The position numbers and the translations under genes are program-made. Below the pieces are notes generated by a model. It made no database searches and had not been told where the DNA came from. It worked only from the letters and a program-made list of their open reading frames with translations. A stretch of 64,000 nt of DNA. It comes from Bondarzewia mesenterica (taxonomy: Eukaryota > Basidiomycota > Agaricomycetes > Russulales > Bondarzewiaceae). The stretch is taken from NCBI GenBank assembly GCA_004802705.1, contig SGPL01000005.1:1-64000 (forward strand). The letters run 5' to 3'. Shown piece by piece: positions 1 through 12,000 of this stretch. How positions within the stretch are numbered: position 1 is the first letter of the stretch; every line of letters begins with the position of its first letter.

Positions 1-842
1 CAGACAAAGGAAGATGACAACGATGCCTGATTTTCTGTCCATACAAGGCGCAAGCCTGCGTGTGGAGGAAAAGAAGGAAAATGTCTTATGATTAACCATA
101 TCTCGTCACGCAAATGTGTTTACCATTATTTGTTTTCTGCAGAAAGCTTACGTACAGTTCCGGGACGTGATAGACCTTGCAAGCAAGGTAATCAACTCAT
201 GGAAAGACGTGATGAAGTTGCCGGGGTCCCGCACATACGGATCGGGATACGAGGTGGAAGGGCACGGGACAAGGAAAGCCGGTCATCCTGGCGGCTCAGG
301 GCGACCGTAATCATGGTCGTGAATTTTCTTCCAATTCCGCTGACGCTACGACCAGAGCCGGCAGTAGAAACTCCGAGTGGATCTGGGTCTGCGTCCACAT
401 CCAGCTGCCACATGAACTCACCGGCACCCCTTGACTGGCCCACACTTGAGCAAAGCGGAGCAATAGGTTGGATGCTCTGGCAAATCCTTCTTGGTGAGTG
501 AGTCGACGTTTATGGAGTTCTTCCGGAGGAGGCACGTTTAATCTTCAAAAGGCAAGTTGTAGATGATTCCTTCAACCTACATACGTGCCTCTGATTATTA
601 GGCAGTGGGCACGCTCAACGTTCAACCTTTGCCATAACTCGAGGGCCATGCTCCACGAAATCAGGTCCGAATTCGACAAATATATATGACCAAGTCGCGG
701 ATTGCTTGAGATTGGTATTAATAAGTAGTACCATGTACTTACCAAGCTGACTTGGCGACATGCAATTCGAACATCTTCGTATAAAAAGGACAAATTGCAG
801 AATTTATATTCACTCAATACTATCACTTACCAGGTTTCAACA
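1..842. other. Gene-free left edge and promoter region of the first OYE gene
   Basis: Short reading frames occur on both strands between 88 and 535, but none shows a recognisable domain, splice logic or codon pattern. The segment could hold the end of a gene lying outside the window. The last 60 bases carry the TATA box of the downstream reductase gene. Confidence 0.4.
780..788 (+). promoter_or_regulatory. TATA box of the first OYE gene
   Basis: The sequence TATAAAAAG lies about 55 bases before the chosen ATG at 843. The spacing fits a core promoter with a short leader and supports the internal ATG at 843 over the upstream in-frame start at 795. Confidence 0.6.
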
Positions 843-2270
843 ATGTCGACCCTCACCGACAGGTTCAACGAGCTCAAGCTCTTCCAGCCGCTCACCGTGG
901 GAAACATTACGGTGCAGCAGCGGATAGTCATGTCGCCGATGACACGCCTCCGCGCGAACGCGCAGCACGTCCAAAGCGAGCTGGCCGTCAAGTATTACTC
1001 GCAGCGCGCGAGCGCGCCGGGCACGCTGCTCATCAGTGAGGCTGTTTTCATCGCCGCCAAGGCGGGCGGAATACCGTACGTGCCCGGGATCTGGTCCGAC
1101 GAGCAGATCGCCGCTTGGAAGAAGGTGCGAACGTTCTCGCATATCCCACTTTGATCGTCACAAGCGATCATTCCGGATTTTTGGATCGTTGACTCTTTCA
1201 CCTCTTTATCTCTTTCTTTTTTATATATATAAATATAATTTAGGTGACGGACGCCGTGCACGAAAAAGGCTCTTTCATCTTTGCGCAGCTTTGGGCACTC
1301 GGAAGGACTGCAAACCCTGCCCAGCTGGCGAGCGAGGACCCATCGTTCCCCTACGTCTCTTCGGGAAACATCCCGCTCCCTGGTCATACAGCAGAGCTTC
1401 CGCCACGGCCGCTGACGGTCGACGAAATTAAGGAGTACGTGCGGCTGTACGCGACGGCCGCGCGCAACGCTATACAGAGGGCCGGATTTGACGGTGTCGA
1501 GATTCATAGCACGAGTGGATACCTACCCGACCAGTTCCTCCAGGACGTGTCGAACAACCGCACAGACCAGTATGGTGGCTCCATCGAAAACAGATCGAGG
1601 TTTGTCCTCGAGATCGTCGACGCTGTCGTGAAGGAGGTCGGAGAGAAGGCGGTCGGCATTCGGTTTGGCCCCTGGTCGACGTTCCAAGGTCCTTCACTGT
1701 TTTCCCCCTTGCCTGTGCCGATAAATGACTGACCCAATTTTTTTTTCTCGACTTTGCCGTGATTATTTCTAATTTCCTATAGGCATGCGCATGAAGGACC
1801 CTATCCCCACCTTCGCCCACATAATCACCGCCATCCGTGACCGGTATCCCGACTTTGCTTACATCCACCTAGTCGAACCACGCGTGGCCGGCATGTTCGA
1901 CATCGAAACTCCAGAAGGCGAGACCAACGAGCCTTTCTGGGAGATCTGGAAGCCGAGGCCGTACCTTACTGCTGGAGGATACACGCGGGAAAATGCAATC
2001 CAAGCAACGCAAGAAAAGGACAATCTCCTCGCGGGCTTTGGTCGACACTTCACCTCAAACGTGAGTCTTATTTTTCTACCCCAAACCCCATATCCTTGGC
2101 CGGGAAATGTCACTGATGGATGGCCCCATTGGCAGCCCGACCTTGTGCTGAGACTGAAGAAGAATATCCCTCTGACCCACTATGATCGACCCACGTTCGC
2201 TCTTCCCCTGTCTCCCGACGGGTACGCCGACTGGCCCTTCGCTGGCGAGGTGCAGGAGGTTGTTGCATAG
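843..2270 (+). CDS. Old Yellow Enzyme family NAD(P)H:flavin oxidoreductase, copy A (active-site Asn replaced by Ser)
   Basis: FMN-dependent ene-reductase of the OYE family, which reduces activated C=C bonds with NADPH. Exons: 843-1124, 1244-1688, 1783-2060, 2136-2270; all junctions are GT-AG and in phase, giving 379 aa, the usual family length. Visible landmarks are the N-terminal LFQPLTVGN strand, the SPMTRLRA flavin-binding stretch, the YYSQRA segment, YLPDQFLQD, DQYGGSIENR and the C-terminal HLVEP and GGYTRE motifs of the TIM barrel. The family substrate-binding pair His-x-x-Asn reads His-Ser-Thr-Ser here, so the Asn is lost while the following Gly-Tyr (Tyr is the proton donor) is kept. 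A second copy with the intact motif lies at 29916. Cytosolic; physiological substrate unknown. Confidence 0.93.
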
Positions 2271-2587
2271 GTCAATTTTAAGGACTTTAAGGCACTTTCT
2301 TTAGAGAATATGATGATGAGTGCCTGATTGTATCATAAATAGCAGTCAGAGATTGTCAATGACACGTTCTGAGTTTTGATCTCTCGTCTGATAGGTTATG
2401 GTCCGAATTACGAGGCTTAAAGTTCAGACGTTGGACACTGAACATCCATCTGTTTTCAGAAACCCTCACGCGCTGCAGCCAGCCAGATAAAGCAAAACAT
2501 CCAGAATCAAAGAAAACATTCGATTTTTTTAACCATCCACGATAACTGCAAAAAACGTACACTCGCATCCCTTCCACCCTACGTGCC
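2271..2587. other. Convergent 3' spacer
   Basis: AT-richer spacer between the OYE stop and the ARP3 stop, which face each other. I see only probable 3' untranslated sequence. Confidence 0.5.
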
Positions 2588-4418
2588 TTACGTCGCACTG
2601 CCAAAAATCTGGTAACGCCTGCAAATGCTCGGCCCAATCTCGTCGTACTGCGCCTTCGTATGACACGACGAGTAGAACTCGGGCTAAACGTCCGGAAGGG
2701 AGGGCGGGAGATGCAAGGAAAAAGAAATTGTGAGTATGTCCAGGATGAAGGACACAGGATAACTCACGAGAGATGCGAGAAGAGAACCACCGAACCAGAC
2801 GGCATAGCTACAGAGGCAGAGTGAGAAACGTGATACGAAACGAGAAAAGTGGAAGGTACTGACCGCTGGCGTTTGTGCGAGATGACGTCAACTTCAACGC
2901 CAGATGACTAAAGAAAGCGGACTTCGTATCAATTTTTTTGGGGGTAAGTGTACGGAGAGCGTACCCTCTGCACGCTGCCGCTGGCAATGGCGCCCGCCTC
3001 CAAACGCTGGTCAACCAACTGCTTCAGATCACGCTTCAGACGCTGACCGAAATGCTGGAACATTGTCGAGCCTCCAGAGAGGACGATGTTCTGGACATTG
3101 CATTCTGACTGAGCGATCTGGGTGAGGACTAGGGTGCGATGGTATACATACCTTGTACAGCCCTCGCCGCACGTCAATCGGCGAAGCCTGAATGACACCA
3201 TCGACGATTTCTGGTAGGGGCGTCAGAAAGTCGGAGGAAAAGATTTCTGGGTTGAAGAAGATTTCTGGAGCGAGGAAACGCTCGTAGCCCACATCCACTG
3301 AGTATTTCTGCGTTTGAGCTGACGTGAGTGGTCTTGGAATCTTGTGCGAAGGAAGCAGAGACTAGGACGCACCCGTCCAGTGACCGAGTACTCGCCCTCG
3401 TACCTCTCGAAATACTTGTACGGCTCCGCGTCGTATTTCCTAAACTCCTTGACGATATCCTGACATACGTAACTGTAATTCTCCTTCACCTTTCCCGCGA
3501 CTTTCAGCTGATCCTCGGGTGGGACATTCACCATCTCGCCGCGCTCGCGCATGAGGTTAAGCACAAATTGTGAGATATCACGTCCGGCAATGGGGATATG
3601 TTTGATGGCGCTGCCAATGACATATCCTTCGGCGCAGGGGATGACGTGTGTAACGCCATCGCCGGAGTCAATGACAGTGCCCGTGAGCGTGCGGTCTACG
3701 ACCCTGTTTGAGGACCATGACGCGGCAAGAGCGAGGACGGCTTGCACAGCAATATAAAGGCCCTGAATGTTGAACGACTCGAAGAAGATCTCGGCTGTCT
3801 GTTCGCGGTTCTCGGGAGGATTGAGAGGTGGCTCCGTCTGCACACCCCACGACACCGAACAAGTTGCGGTTCAATAATTTACGAGTTAAGGGAAGATGTG
3901 CACCGAATATCACGCACCAAAAGGAAGTAGTGGTCCTCAGGTTCCGCACGCAGATACTTAAAGATGGTCTGCTCCCAGTATCGCTCCATGTAGTCCCAGT
4001 TGTCGATCTGCCCGTGGCGAATGGGATAGCTCACGCCATAGCCGGGAGTTTTGGCATTCGCAAGCGCTTCATCGCCGATAAAGAAATCGAGGTCCTCCAC
4101 ACCCCGTTTCGACGCGAGGTTCCCGGGCTTGGTGGGTACTGCAGGGCCGCTTCTGCTAGACTGCGAGGCTGGCCCACGCGTGGCGATCGCGGTAGGAAAG
4201 ACACTATACAAGAGTTCCGAGCGTTCAGCACTCGTCACGGGTGTACATGCGAGAAGAGCGAAGGGCTGCTACTGACAAGGAAGGATCTGAGTTTCCCGCG
4301 AACCTGCAGGCAATGCGTGAGTATCTCGCTTTGAACGGGTGCGAGAACGGCGTTGGGCATACCCGACTTTTGAAAACCCAGTTCCGTTATCACAGATGAT
4401 GGGCGCGAGGAGGGACAT
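2588..4418 (-). CDS. ARP3: Actin-related protein 3, Arp2/3 complex subunit
   Basis: Arp3 pairs with Arp2 to seed branched actin filaments at endocytic sites. Nine exons on the minus strand: 4418-4363, 4303-4277, 4203-3918, 3837-3373, 3307-3152, 3090-2965, 2907-2864, 2807-2768, 2683-2588; every junction keeps phase and the product is 431 aa, normal for Arp3. The N-terminus has the phosphate-binding loop of the actin fold ([13 protein letters not shown]), then [18 protein letters not shown], the ATP-site [38 protein letters not shown] and the C-terminal [12 protein letters not shown]. Exon 2 is only 27 nt. The start codon is fixed by the conserved N-terminus. Nothing is disrupted. Confidence 0.96.
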
Positions 4419-5299
4419 TGTTCTATTATTGAGAGCTGCGCTCGGCGGTGCGACTCGCAGTGGTGATTACGCTGTTTGTGCTTGTTGAGCAGCACCCTTG
4501 ACTTTCAACAAGTCAAAACAAGGCTTCCTGGGCCAGCGCTTCAGTGACATTCAAAGTCCGATGGATAACACTCCCTCAAATTTTATAACATACTCATTCG
4601 TGATTCTGGCATGGTTATATTGAAGTTGACGTGATCACCTTAATGCCTTCGTTAGATTTATGCAATCCTCGACTCTTTCTTGCCCTGTTGCTCTCTGACC
4701 GCCCTTTGCAATACGAAGGCCATGGTGCGCAATGACGACTGACGCTGTAAGTACTGTCTTGCTGGCATGATCCTCTTATCCTTTGCTGAAGGTAGTTTCT
4801 CATGCGTTATTGATCTTGCTGTTGATGCTCGTGGATCGCACGAATTCCCAAACGCTCAGGACTGCGCGTCGTGCATGAAGCGAGAAACACACCAGCCAAA
4901 TCATTTACCTCCAAATGATGAGCCACTAGTATTTTCTAGCTTTTCATCTATTTCAAGAGTGAATTGCATGCAATTTTTTCTCGAATTGCAATTGCCTTGT
5001 TGTGCAACGACTCGGACAATATTGGCACACTCAAGGTAAGTTTGACACAGAAGTAACAGGCAAGCTTGTATTGTGGAATTTTCTTTGATCTGCCGAATTT
5101 GAACCATTGTACGAGGAAATATCCTTCAATGGTGTCCTGACATACACTGGCGGCAGCACACAAGGACGAGGTCAATTCGACGCCTCTAATCGTGGAATAC
5201 AGTTAGTAATGTGATATGATATCAATACAGTGCTCAATTCTCAAGTCCTCTGCTCAGTACCGCTTGACCGTCACCACCTGCTTCCTTTCAGATCGCCAT
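4419..5299. other. ARP3 upstream region
   Basis: About 880 bases between the ARP3 start and the end of the GPI-protein gene, both on the minus strand. Small open frames on both strands have no domain or splice support. It should hold the ARP3 promoter; I see no other gene. Confidence 0.45.
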
Positions 5300-6148
5300 T
5301 TACATGGCCATCGTAATCCCCATCAAAGCCGGCCACAAAATGAAGACGAGCCTAAACTTGATTTTCTCCATATCCACGCGTCCGCCCGCTCCGTTTGTCT
5401 GAGATTGTGCCCCTCCTCTCCCTATTTGACTCGTCCCCGCCGGAACAGAGCGAGTTGGACTTCCTTCGGTCGACCGCGCCTGCGTCGGAGTCGTGATCGT
5501 CGGTATTAATGCTTGTGTTGGTGTGATGAGAGTCACGAGCGGGTATACTTTATATGATGTCGATGCAATGGGGGCGGCCGGCGTGACTCGCTGGGCGGTC
5601 GGCGGTCCACTTATTGTGTTGCTGCCAGAAGTGGAGGGCCCCCCCAGTCATGTTGGTGATAGTGAATTTGGAGGTGTAGAACATGACAGGAGGGTTGTCG
5701 CATACGAAACGGAGATAACTGTTAATGGTGCATGGCCCTACCGGTAAGTGTGTGATTGGCGGGTTGATTGGGATGTGAACATGCACTGACTAGTCTGATC
5801 CTGATCCTATAGATGGGGAGATGGTGACATCGTACGAGAGACTTTTGGGGTCGACACCTGTTGCGAGGGTGCTTAGAAGACTCTGCGGTTCGTTTCTTTA
5901 GTGCCGGGGCGAAAAATTTGAGCGAGCGGGAGAAAAATACAACATACATCCCCTGAACCGAACAGTTCTAATTTCATTGGTTGTAACTCTGCAAGAGAGG
6001 GACTGGTGCCATTATCGATCCATGATACGGTGGACGGCTGTCCCGCCTGATAGACCGTGCTTCCTATGGGTTGAGTAGTGTATAGAGCTGCGCGAGCGAT
6101 ACCGGCACCCACGACCAGCGGAGCGAAAATGGACGGTAAGAATTTCAT
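5300..6148 (-). CDS. Secreted Kre9/Knh1-like Ser/Thr-rich GPI-anchored protein, with a frame break
   Basis: Cell-wall type protein with the N-terminal Kre9/Knh1-like beta-sandwich common in mushrooms. Exons on the minus strand: 6148-5948, 5882-5791, 5718-5300. It starts with a clear signal peptide (MKFLPSIFAPLVVGAGIARA), then LYTTQPIGSTVYQAGQP, SYDVTISPSIGSGS and YTSKFTITNMTGG, followed by a Ser/Thr/Pro-rich stalk and a hydrophobic tail typical of a GPI signal. The last exon is one base too long: after the run of seven G on the coding strand (5639-5645) the frame ends early, while dropping one G joins the stalk and the GPI tail in frame. An intron with a weak GTCACG donor is a less attractive alternative. 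Either assembly error or a real null allele. Confidence 0.8.
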
Positions 6149-6541
6149 GGGAAATATCAAGAGGACGAGAGGGTAAAATATTAGGAGGAGAGAAAATTAT
6201 GGATGATATATCGTGGAGGGGCCAGCCTTCGAGTGTTGAGAAGAGGGCGTGTCGCGGTGAAGGTTGCCGGTGCAGTTGTTCGACAGGACGCGTCTGGAGG
6301 AGCCAGCCGAAATTGGGACGCGTCTGAGTCACGTGAACAAGGAGATAGGGTTTCAAACCGAGAGTGGAACCAAACCGAGTGAGCAAGCTGCACCGCAAGG
6401 TTCAAGTCATCGTTCAAGCTGCATGGCAGCCTCAGTTCAAAGGTAATTCTAGATCACAAATCATTTCCATCCCGTCTCTCATTCTCTTCCTCCTCCTTCA
6501 CAGTCATAATCCTTTGCAGGATCCCACCGTCGACCATCCCC
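6149..6541. promoter_or_regulatory. Divergent intergenic region
   Basis: Region between the GPI-protein start (minus) and the SANT-protein gene (plus). It probably holds both promoters and possibly a 5' exon: an ATG at 6423 followed by a GTAATT donor and a TTTGCAG acceptor at 6519 would join in frame with the ATG at 6542. No clear TATA box. Confidence 0.4.
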
Positions 6542-8371
6542 ATGTCGACCCAAACACACAGGTCGGTCTTCGTGTCGTTGCAACTTACGTCTCCTAATGA
6601 GCTCGTCATGTTCATTATACTCTCTTTCGTGGGCTGGACTGCGTAGTCGCTTAATCAAGCGCTGGATCCCCATCTTTCACAAGTCGGGCTTGATTCGAGG
6701 CAGCACTATCACCCCCATTACTCGCCCGCACACATCATTACTCAAGATCACGCCAGTCAGGCTCATCGGCCGGACCACCTAGCCTTCTACCCGTCCGCTC
6801 ATGAGCTTTCAGCACAGCCTGTAGATCGCCAACAAAACGAATCTCCACCAAAGCGCAAGCAGGTCGAGGCTCCGTATGGCGCGAGTGCAGGTAAGAAGAG
6901 GCGCCAGGCTGACGGGGGGTTCGACGCCGAGCAGGATGCAGATGACGGGGAAGGGGGGGGATAATGATACTGGCGGTTCTGGTGCGAGGCATTGGACTGA
7001 CGAGGAGAAGACCAAGCTGTTCAATTGGCTCATGGGCCCCGGTGAAGACGAGCATTTTGATGCACTGCGCACAAAAAAGAATACTTGTTTCCGTGACGTG
7101 AGTTCTCTCAGCACTTCGTTACGTTGCATACCCGCGAGGGGTATAGGCTCTTTTCTGGCGTCACATATCCATCGGATTCTTTGTCCATACTCCGCCTTTC
7201 CCATATTCCGCACAACCGCACGCAACCTTCGGGATCGGCAAGTGTGAGACACCTTTGTGCTCTGTCCTCTGGCGGATATGTGACCCGTAAAAAGTATGCC
7301 TCCGCCCGCCGCAGTGACTGACTCGGGTTTTACATATGTACAGTGCGCGCTCGATGCGTTCGGAGGCCGCAAGACTTTCCTCGCTGTCAAGGGCTGTTAT
7401 GAGCGCAACTTTGTCGTGTTCAAGCAAATTTACGCCTTCGAGACCTTCACGACGCACATGCAACACAATAACATTGACACTGAAAACGAGGTAGACCGGC
7501 TGAGGGAGTACGAGCGCCGGATCTACGCAGCCCGGAAATCGGGTTTCCATGTCGGCAACCTCTCGTCGCGAATACTCGATCACTGGCATCGAATGGGGTG
7601 GTACAATGTATTTTACCAAAGGTATTTTCTATTCTTACTCATTCCACCATCTTCACGATTTCATATCGCCCATGACAATAGATGGCACGGCGACCCCGGT
7701 GTTCGCCGCCCCCCTAACCGCGGTCGAACAATGGGACCCCCCAACGGGGCGTCCCAATGCTCTCCCAGGTCGCAGACGAGAGCCAGATCGAACCCACTTT
7801 GCGCGCCGAGGGCACGCCGCTGCACGACCGCGCTGCGACTACAGCCGGTCCGTCGCACGAGCGCTACGAGCATGAGCACGCGAACAGCTACAGCACTCAT
7901 GACGCCGGCGAATCGATGCCCTCCCCACCGCATACCCCCAGCACCGTACCCGCGAACCAACACTATGCCGCGGCGCACGGGTACACCGTGCCGCCCAGCG
8001 CGATCCCAGGTGGTGCCAGTGCCGGCGGGGGCGTGGACCAGAACATGGCAAGCATAGCGACCATGGCGCAGACGATGATGTCGGCATGCATGCGCCTGTT
8101 GCAGGCCCAGGCGGAAGACAGCAAGATCCGCCTCGAGTATCTCCGCCGGCGGGAGGAGCGCGAGGAGGAAGAGAGCCGTATGCGTGCCGAGATCGAGAAG
8201 CGGCGCCAGGAGCGAGAAGCAGCCGAGTGGGAGCGCATACAGCAGAACTCCAAGGTCAAGCAGCGGTCCGAGCTCGCGACCGAGCTTCTGTCGAATCCGA
8301 ATGTCGACGGTAGTGTGAAGCAGGCCGCCGGGGACTACCTGAAGAAGTTGTTCGCGAATGTCAACGATTGA
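6542..8371 (+). CDS. SANT/trihelix-like DNA-binding protein of the basidiomycete type, two frame breaks
   Basis: Probable nuclear DNA-binding protein. Core exons are about 6647-7097, 7344-7621 and 7682-8371; the 5' end is unresolved because an in-frame TAG at 6644 must be removed by splicing. After a His/Gln-rich N-terminus and basic clusters (PPKRKQ, GKKRRQ) comes a SANT-like domain (ARHWTDEEKTKLFNWLMG, KTFLAVKGCYERNF, VFKQIYAFE, GWYNVF), then a Pro/Ser-rich linker and a C-terminal charged coiled coil (EYLRRREEREEEESRMRAE). The first core exon is one base too long (run of eight G, 6953-6960). The last is one base too short, the shift lying between about 7700 and 7757 near runs CCCCCC or GGGG. 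The two cancel. The conserved domains either side show that the gene is genuine. Confidence 0.7.
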
Positions 8372-9060
8372 TGGTTGACGTTGATGACGAATGATCGAGT
8401 GTAAGTTGATTTACTCATGTATCGCTTGGATTTCTTTCATCGAGGATGCGCGTTTTGGTTCGAGTGTTGTCCGTTTTTTCCCCCTTGTTTGAAACTCCAT
8501 ATAACTCTAGAATTCAGTCTTGTATCGTGCGCGTGTCGTGATCGTCCGGTTTCTGTATGCGCGTAGACCTTGTATCATGTATTCCGTTCTTGCTTCTTGG
8601 TTCAATATCAATTCGGAAGCCTCCACGGTCTGACTGCTTCTGACCGACACGCAGCGTTCATGACGTGCACACACATGCTTCCTATTTACCAACGTGTTTT
8701 CCTTCTATCGACCGAACCGACCCGGATTCTTGACAGACCGCTGCCTGCAGAGGCAGACTGAGTCTCCGATGAAACGCTTCATCCCGTTCCGTTCCGTCCA
8801 GTCTGATTTTCGCGCCATCTCAGCATCATTTTAGGGATTCTGTGAGTGGAGGGAGAAGTCGTAGGACGCTCCCAAAAAGTCCTGATATTTCTGAAGAGGC
8901 ACGTAAGTATGTCAACATGTAGATTACAACTATAAAATACACAATAATCTACAATGAGAAAGCCTGCAAACGAAGACGAAGAGATAAAGCATCAGTTCCG
9001 TTAGTAAAAACCGTTCAAGATCGGAATTCGAATCAGAAAGAGATTCTTTTTGTTACATCG
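8372..9060. other. Convergent 3' spacer
   Basis: About 690 bases between two facing stop codons. Only short frames without support; presumably 3' untranslated regions of both neighbours. Confidence 0.5.
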
Positions 9061-12000
9061 TTACACATGTACGTCCGCGCGCCGCTGCGCGCCTCTCACG
9101 ACGCCCTTCACGATGCGCAACCAGACCTCGACCTTTTCCACCTCCTCGAGAGCGTACTCGAGCCGCGCCTCGATCTTTGTTTTCAGCAAGCGTTCGAGAA
9201 CCCGCGTGTCCGCATCGTCCTCTTGCTGCACGCTCAGCGTCGAGGACAAAGACGTGACGGAAGACTTCGCGGACGAGTTTGGTGACAAAGATGACGTAGT
9301 CCGAAGGTCGACGGGATCGAGTGGATCTGTCGACGCAATGTCAGTCGCGTGCCAGGCAAATACGGCTTCGATACCGGCGTCGACTGTGTTTGCGGAGTGA
9401 TGCTCATGAATCAGCATTTCTCGCGCCTATCGAGAAAATACAAGCACGAATTTTAGAGGCCAAAAATGGCAATTCCAAGGGGAATACGACACGCACCTTG
9501 ATGACTTTCTTGACTGTATGCTCCGCCTGCTCGATGCACCGATACGCCGATGTGATAAATTTTTCTGCCTACAACTCCGTCATATCACGATGAGTGTCAA
9601 GACAAAGAAAAGCGTGATCGGAGCACTCACATTCGATATGCACTCATCAATCCTGGCCAAATCCTTCCCTGCAGCGGCAAGAGCGCGATAAGAAACACGG
9701 TGCTGTGCAGCCGAAGTCAATTCCTCCTCCCCCTCAGTTTCATCTTTTTCGCACAACGTCGTAAGCGACGATCGGGGCTCCGTGGACGCCCTGAGCTGCG
9801 GACTCGGCGGCAGCGTAGGCAGCGGCTTTTCCAACGTCCGATCGGACTTAATCTTGCGCATGAATGGCATGAACCAGGCTTTGATCCTCGACGCGCCGCT
9901 CTTTTGTACTTGACTGATGTTCTGCGCGGGATTCTTGGGGGATTTTGATCCCGACGGTTGGAGTCCCACATCGCGCATGACACCAACGAGCGTACCCGCC
10001 CGAGGTCTAAACGCCATGTCGCGCACGGGCGAGGACCTCCGTGCGGGCGGCGGACTGGCTCGACGAAGATCGCCCGTGCTTTTGTACGATTTGAGCCGCA
10101 TGTGACCGATGCTTATAGTCGATACGGCGTCCAGCTGATAGAAGCCCATGTCATTCGTCGGAGGGGAACGGTTAACGTCTGCCGGATCCTCTGAAGTGGG
10201 CCAATCAACCAGTAGACCATCGTACACCTCGCTAGTGTCCTTCGCAGATGCTGAAAAGTTGAACATTGCTTGCGTCGGGGCGGCAGGCTTCCTGGCCTCC
10301 AAGCCAGTAATGTCGATATACGTCTTGGCAATGCTGATCGACTCATCCAAATCGTCGTCCGAGCTCGATACCGCGGTTAATTGGGAATCTCCAGAAACAG
10401 TCGTCCCACTGCGAGACCGTCCGTGCTGTTCTCCTGATCTATTGCCCTTGGCGATCTTATCCTCCACTGCCTGTGCGACAGCATCGAGTAGGGAGTCAAT
10501 CTTTTCCCATGTGTCCTGCGCTCCGTGAAGTTCAATCCGCGTCTCATCTGCTCTCGCACGCCACCGGCTCAACAAAGTATGACTCCGGACCGCAGTTTCC
10601 CGCAAAATAGCTTCTAGCCGCGCAACATCAGCCACTAGTGCAGGCTGAGGCTGACGTAGCTCATGGGAGATTAAGCGGAGAATTTGGAGAAGGCGGTCCG
10701 AAGATGAAGAGGGCGTCTCGTCTTCAGGGTAGTCCGGAAGGGAAAGAGAGAATGGCGAAGGGGATGATCGCGGTAGATGCGGGCAAACGGTCGGGGATTC
10801 GGTGGCGCGGGAGAAAAGGGATGGTACCGAGCTATACGAGTGTAGCGGTCTGACGGTACGAAGCGATGCCGGTGAAGATGACCGAAAGTTGTCGTTATGC
10901 GTCCCAAAAACAGCGCGAAATTCAGGCTTTGCGACTTCGAGGGGAGTAAGGCTGTCGAGAATCGTCAATGCGGTCTAGAAATGGTCAAATCGAGGCTCAG
11001 CTCACCCTCTCGAGTTACGTATCTCCCTCACCGATCCGTCCACGTCACAATCCAAGAAGGCCTTCAGGACTTCTGCGCTATCGCCATTCTCTGCTGCAAT
11101 ATGAATACACGTTTCGCCACGGGGGTCGAGGGCGGCCAAAGGTGCCTTTAGATCGCATACAATATGCACAACAAATTGGTACAACAGACGTGTCATGGCG
11201 GGACTTTTAAGTGAGTCGGGGCCGCGTTTCTTGCGCGCAAGGCAATGAAGTGGTGTACAACTGCCTGCCTTGGAGAACAGGCCCATGTCCGCGCCGCGCG
11301 GTATAGGTGTCGAGGACGTTAACTGAGGGCAATTGTACAGACACGCAATAGGTGGATGGGACTCCAATCTTGGCTATCCGGGTAGTTGACGAAGGCGGGA
11401 GCGAGGAGTGGCGGGGGACAGTTGAGATGCATCGGGTGTGGCTGATATAAAGAGGAGCGAGCGGAGGGCAGGAAGATCTGAGGAGATGATCGCGTTCACG
11501 AGACTTTTCCTCGACTCGAGGATCTTCGAACGCGCGAAGAGATGCGCAGGAGGGCACGAAAGCAAGTCCGGTTGAGCATCGTCCGGAAGGAGAGCATCGA
11601 CGTCAGCCAGAGCTGATGGACAAAGTTTTCGTATGTTGCCCGACTAGAAACTCGGGTGAATGCGAGCTTGCGACTTTTTGAGTCAAGGCGTACCTGAATC
11701 TCACGCGTCCTGTGATTCCGCAGGGCGTTCTCGCATAACCAAAGAACCTGAGGATGATGCAGACAAAACTGAACTGAAGTATGATAGTTGTTGTCTCTGT
11801 AGTCGGGTCGCGCGCCTTTCGACAGCTGGCGATCGTTTTTGAGGTATCAGTCTTCTACAACCCGCAAGCGCAAGCGCGCATGACGTACTAGATATCGAAC
11901 GAGCTCGATAGTCCCGTCGCGAGCGGCATCTGACGCGCCGAATCAGATAAGAACGGTGGTCCAACCAGGAACTACATGTACTCACACATGAGGGCGGTCG

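Noticed and set aside
1..535. Several 60-137-codon frames on both strands at the left edge
   Set aside because: No frame shows a recognisable motif or consistent splice sites, and they overlap each other on both strands.
7296..8057. Long plus-strand frame in the SANT gene reading Pro/Arg/Thr-rich sequence at its 3' end
   Set aside because: Its first part is the true exon, but beyond about 7757 the charged coiled-coil frame is clearly the coding one; the GC-rich sequence keeps several frames open.
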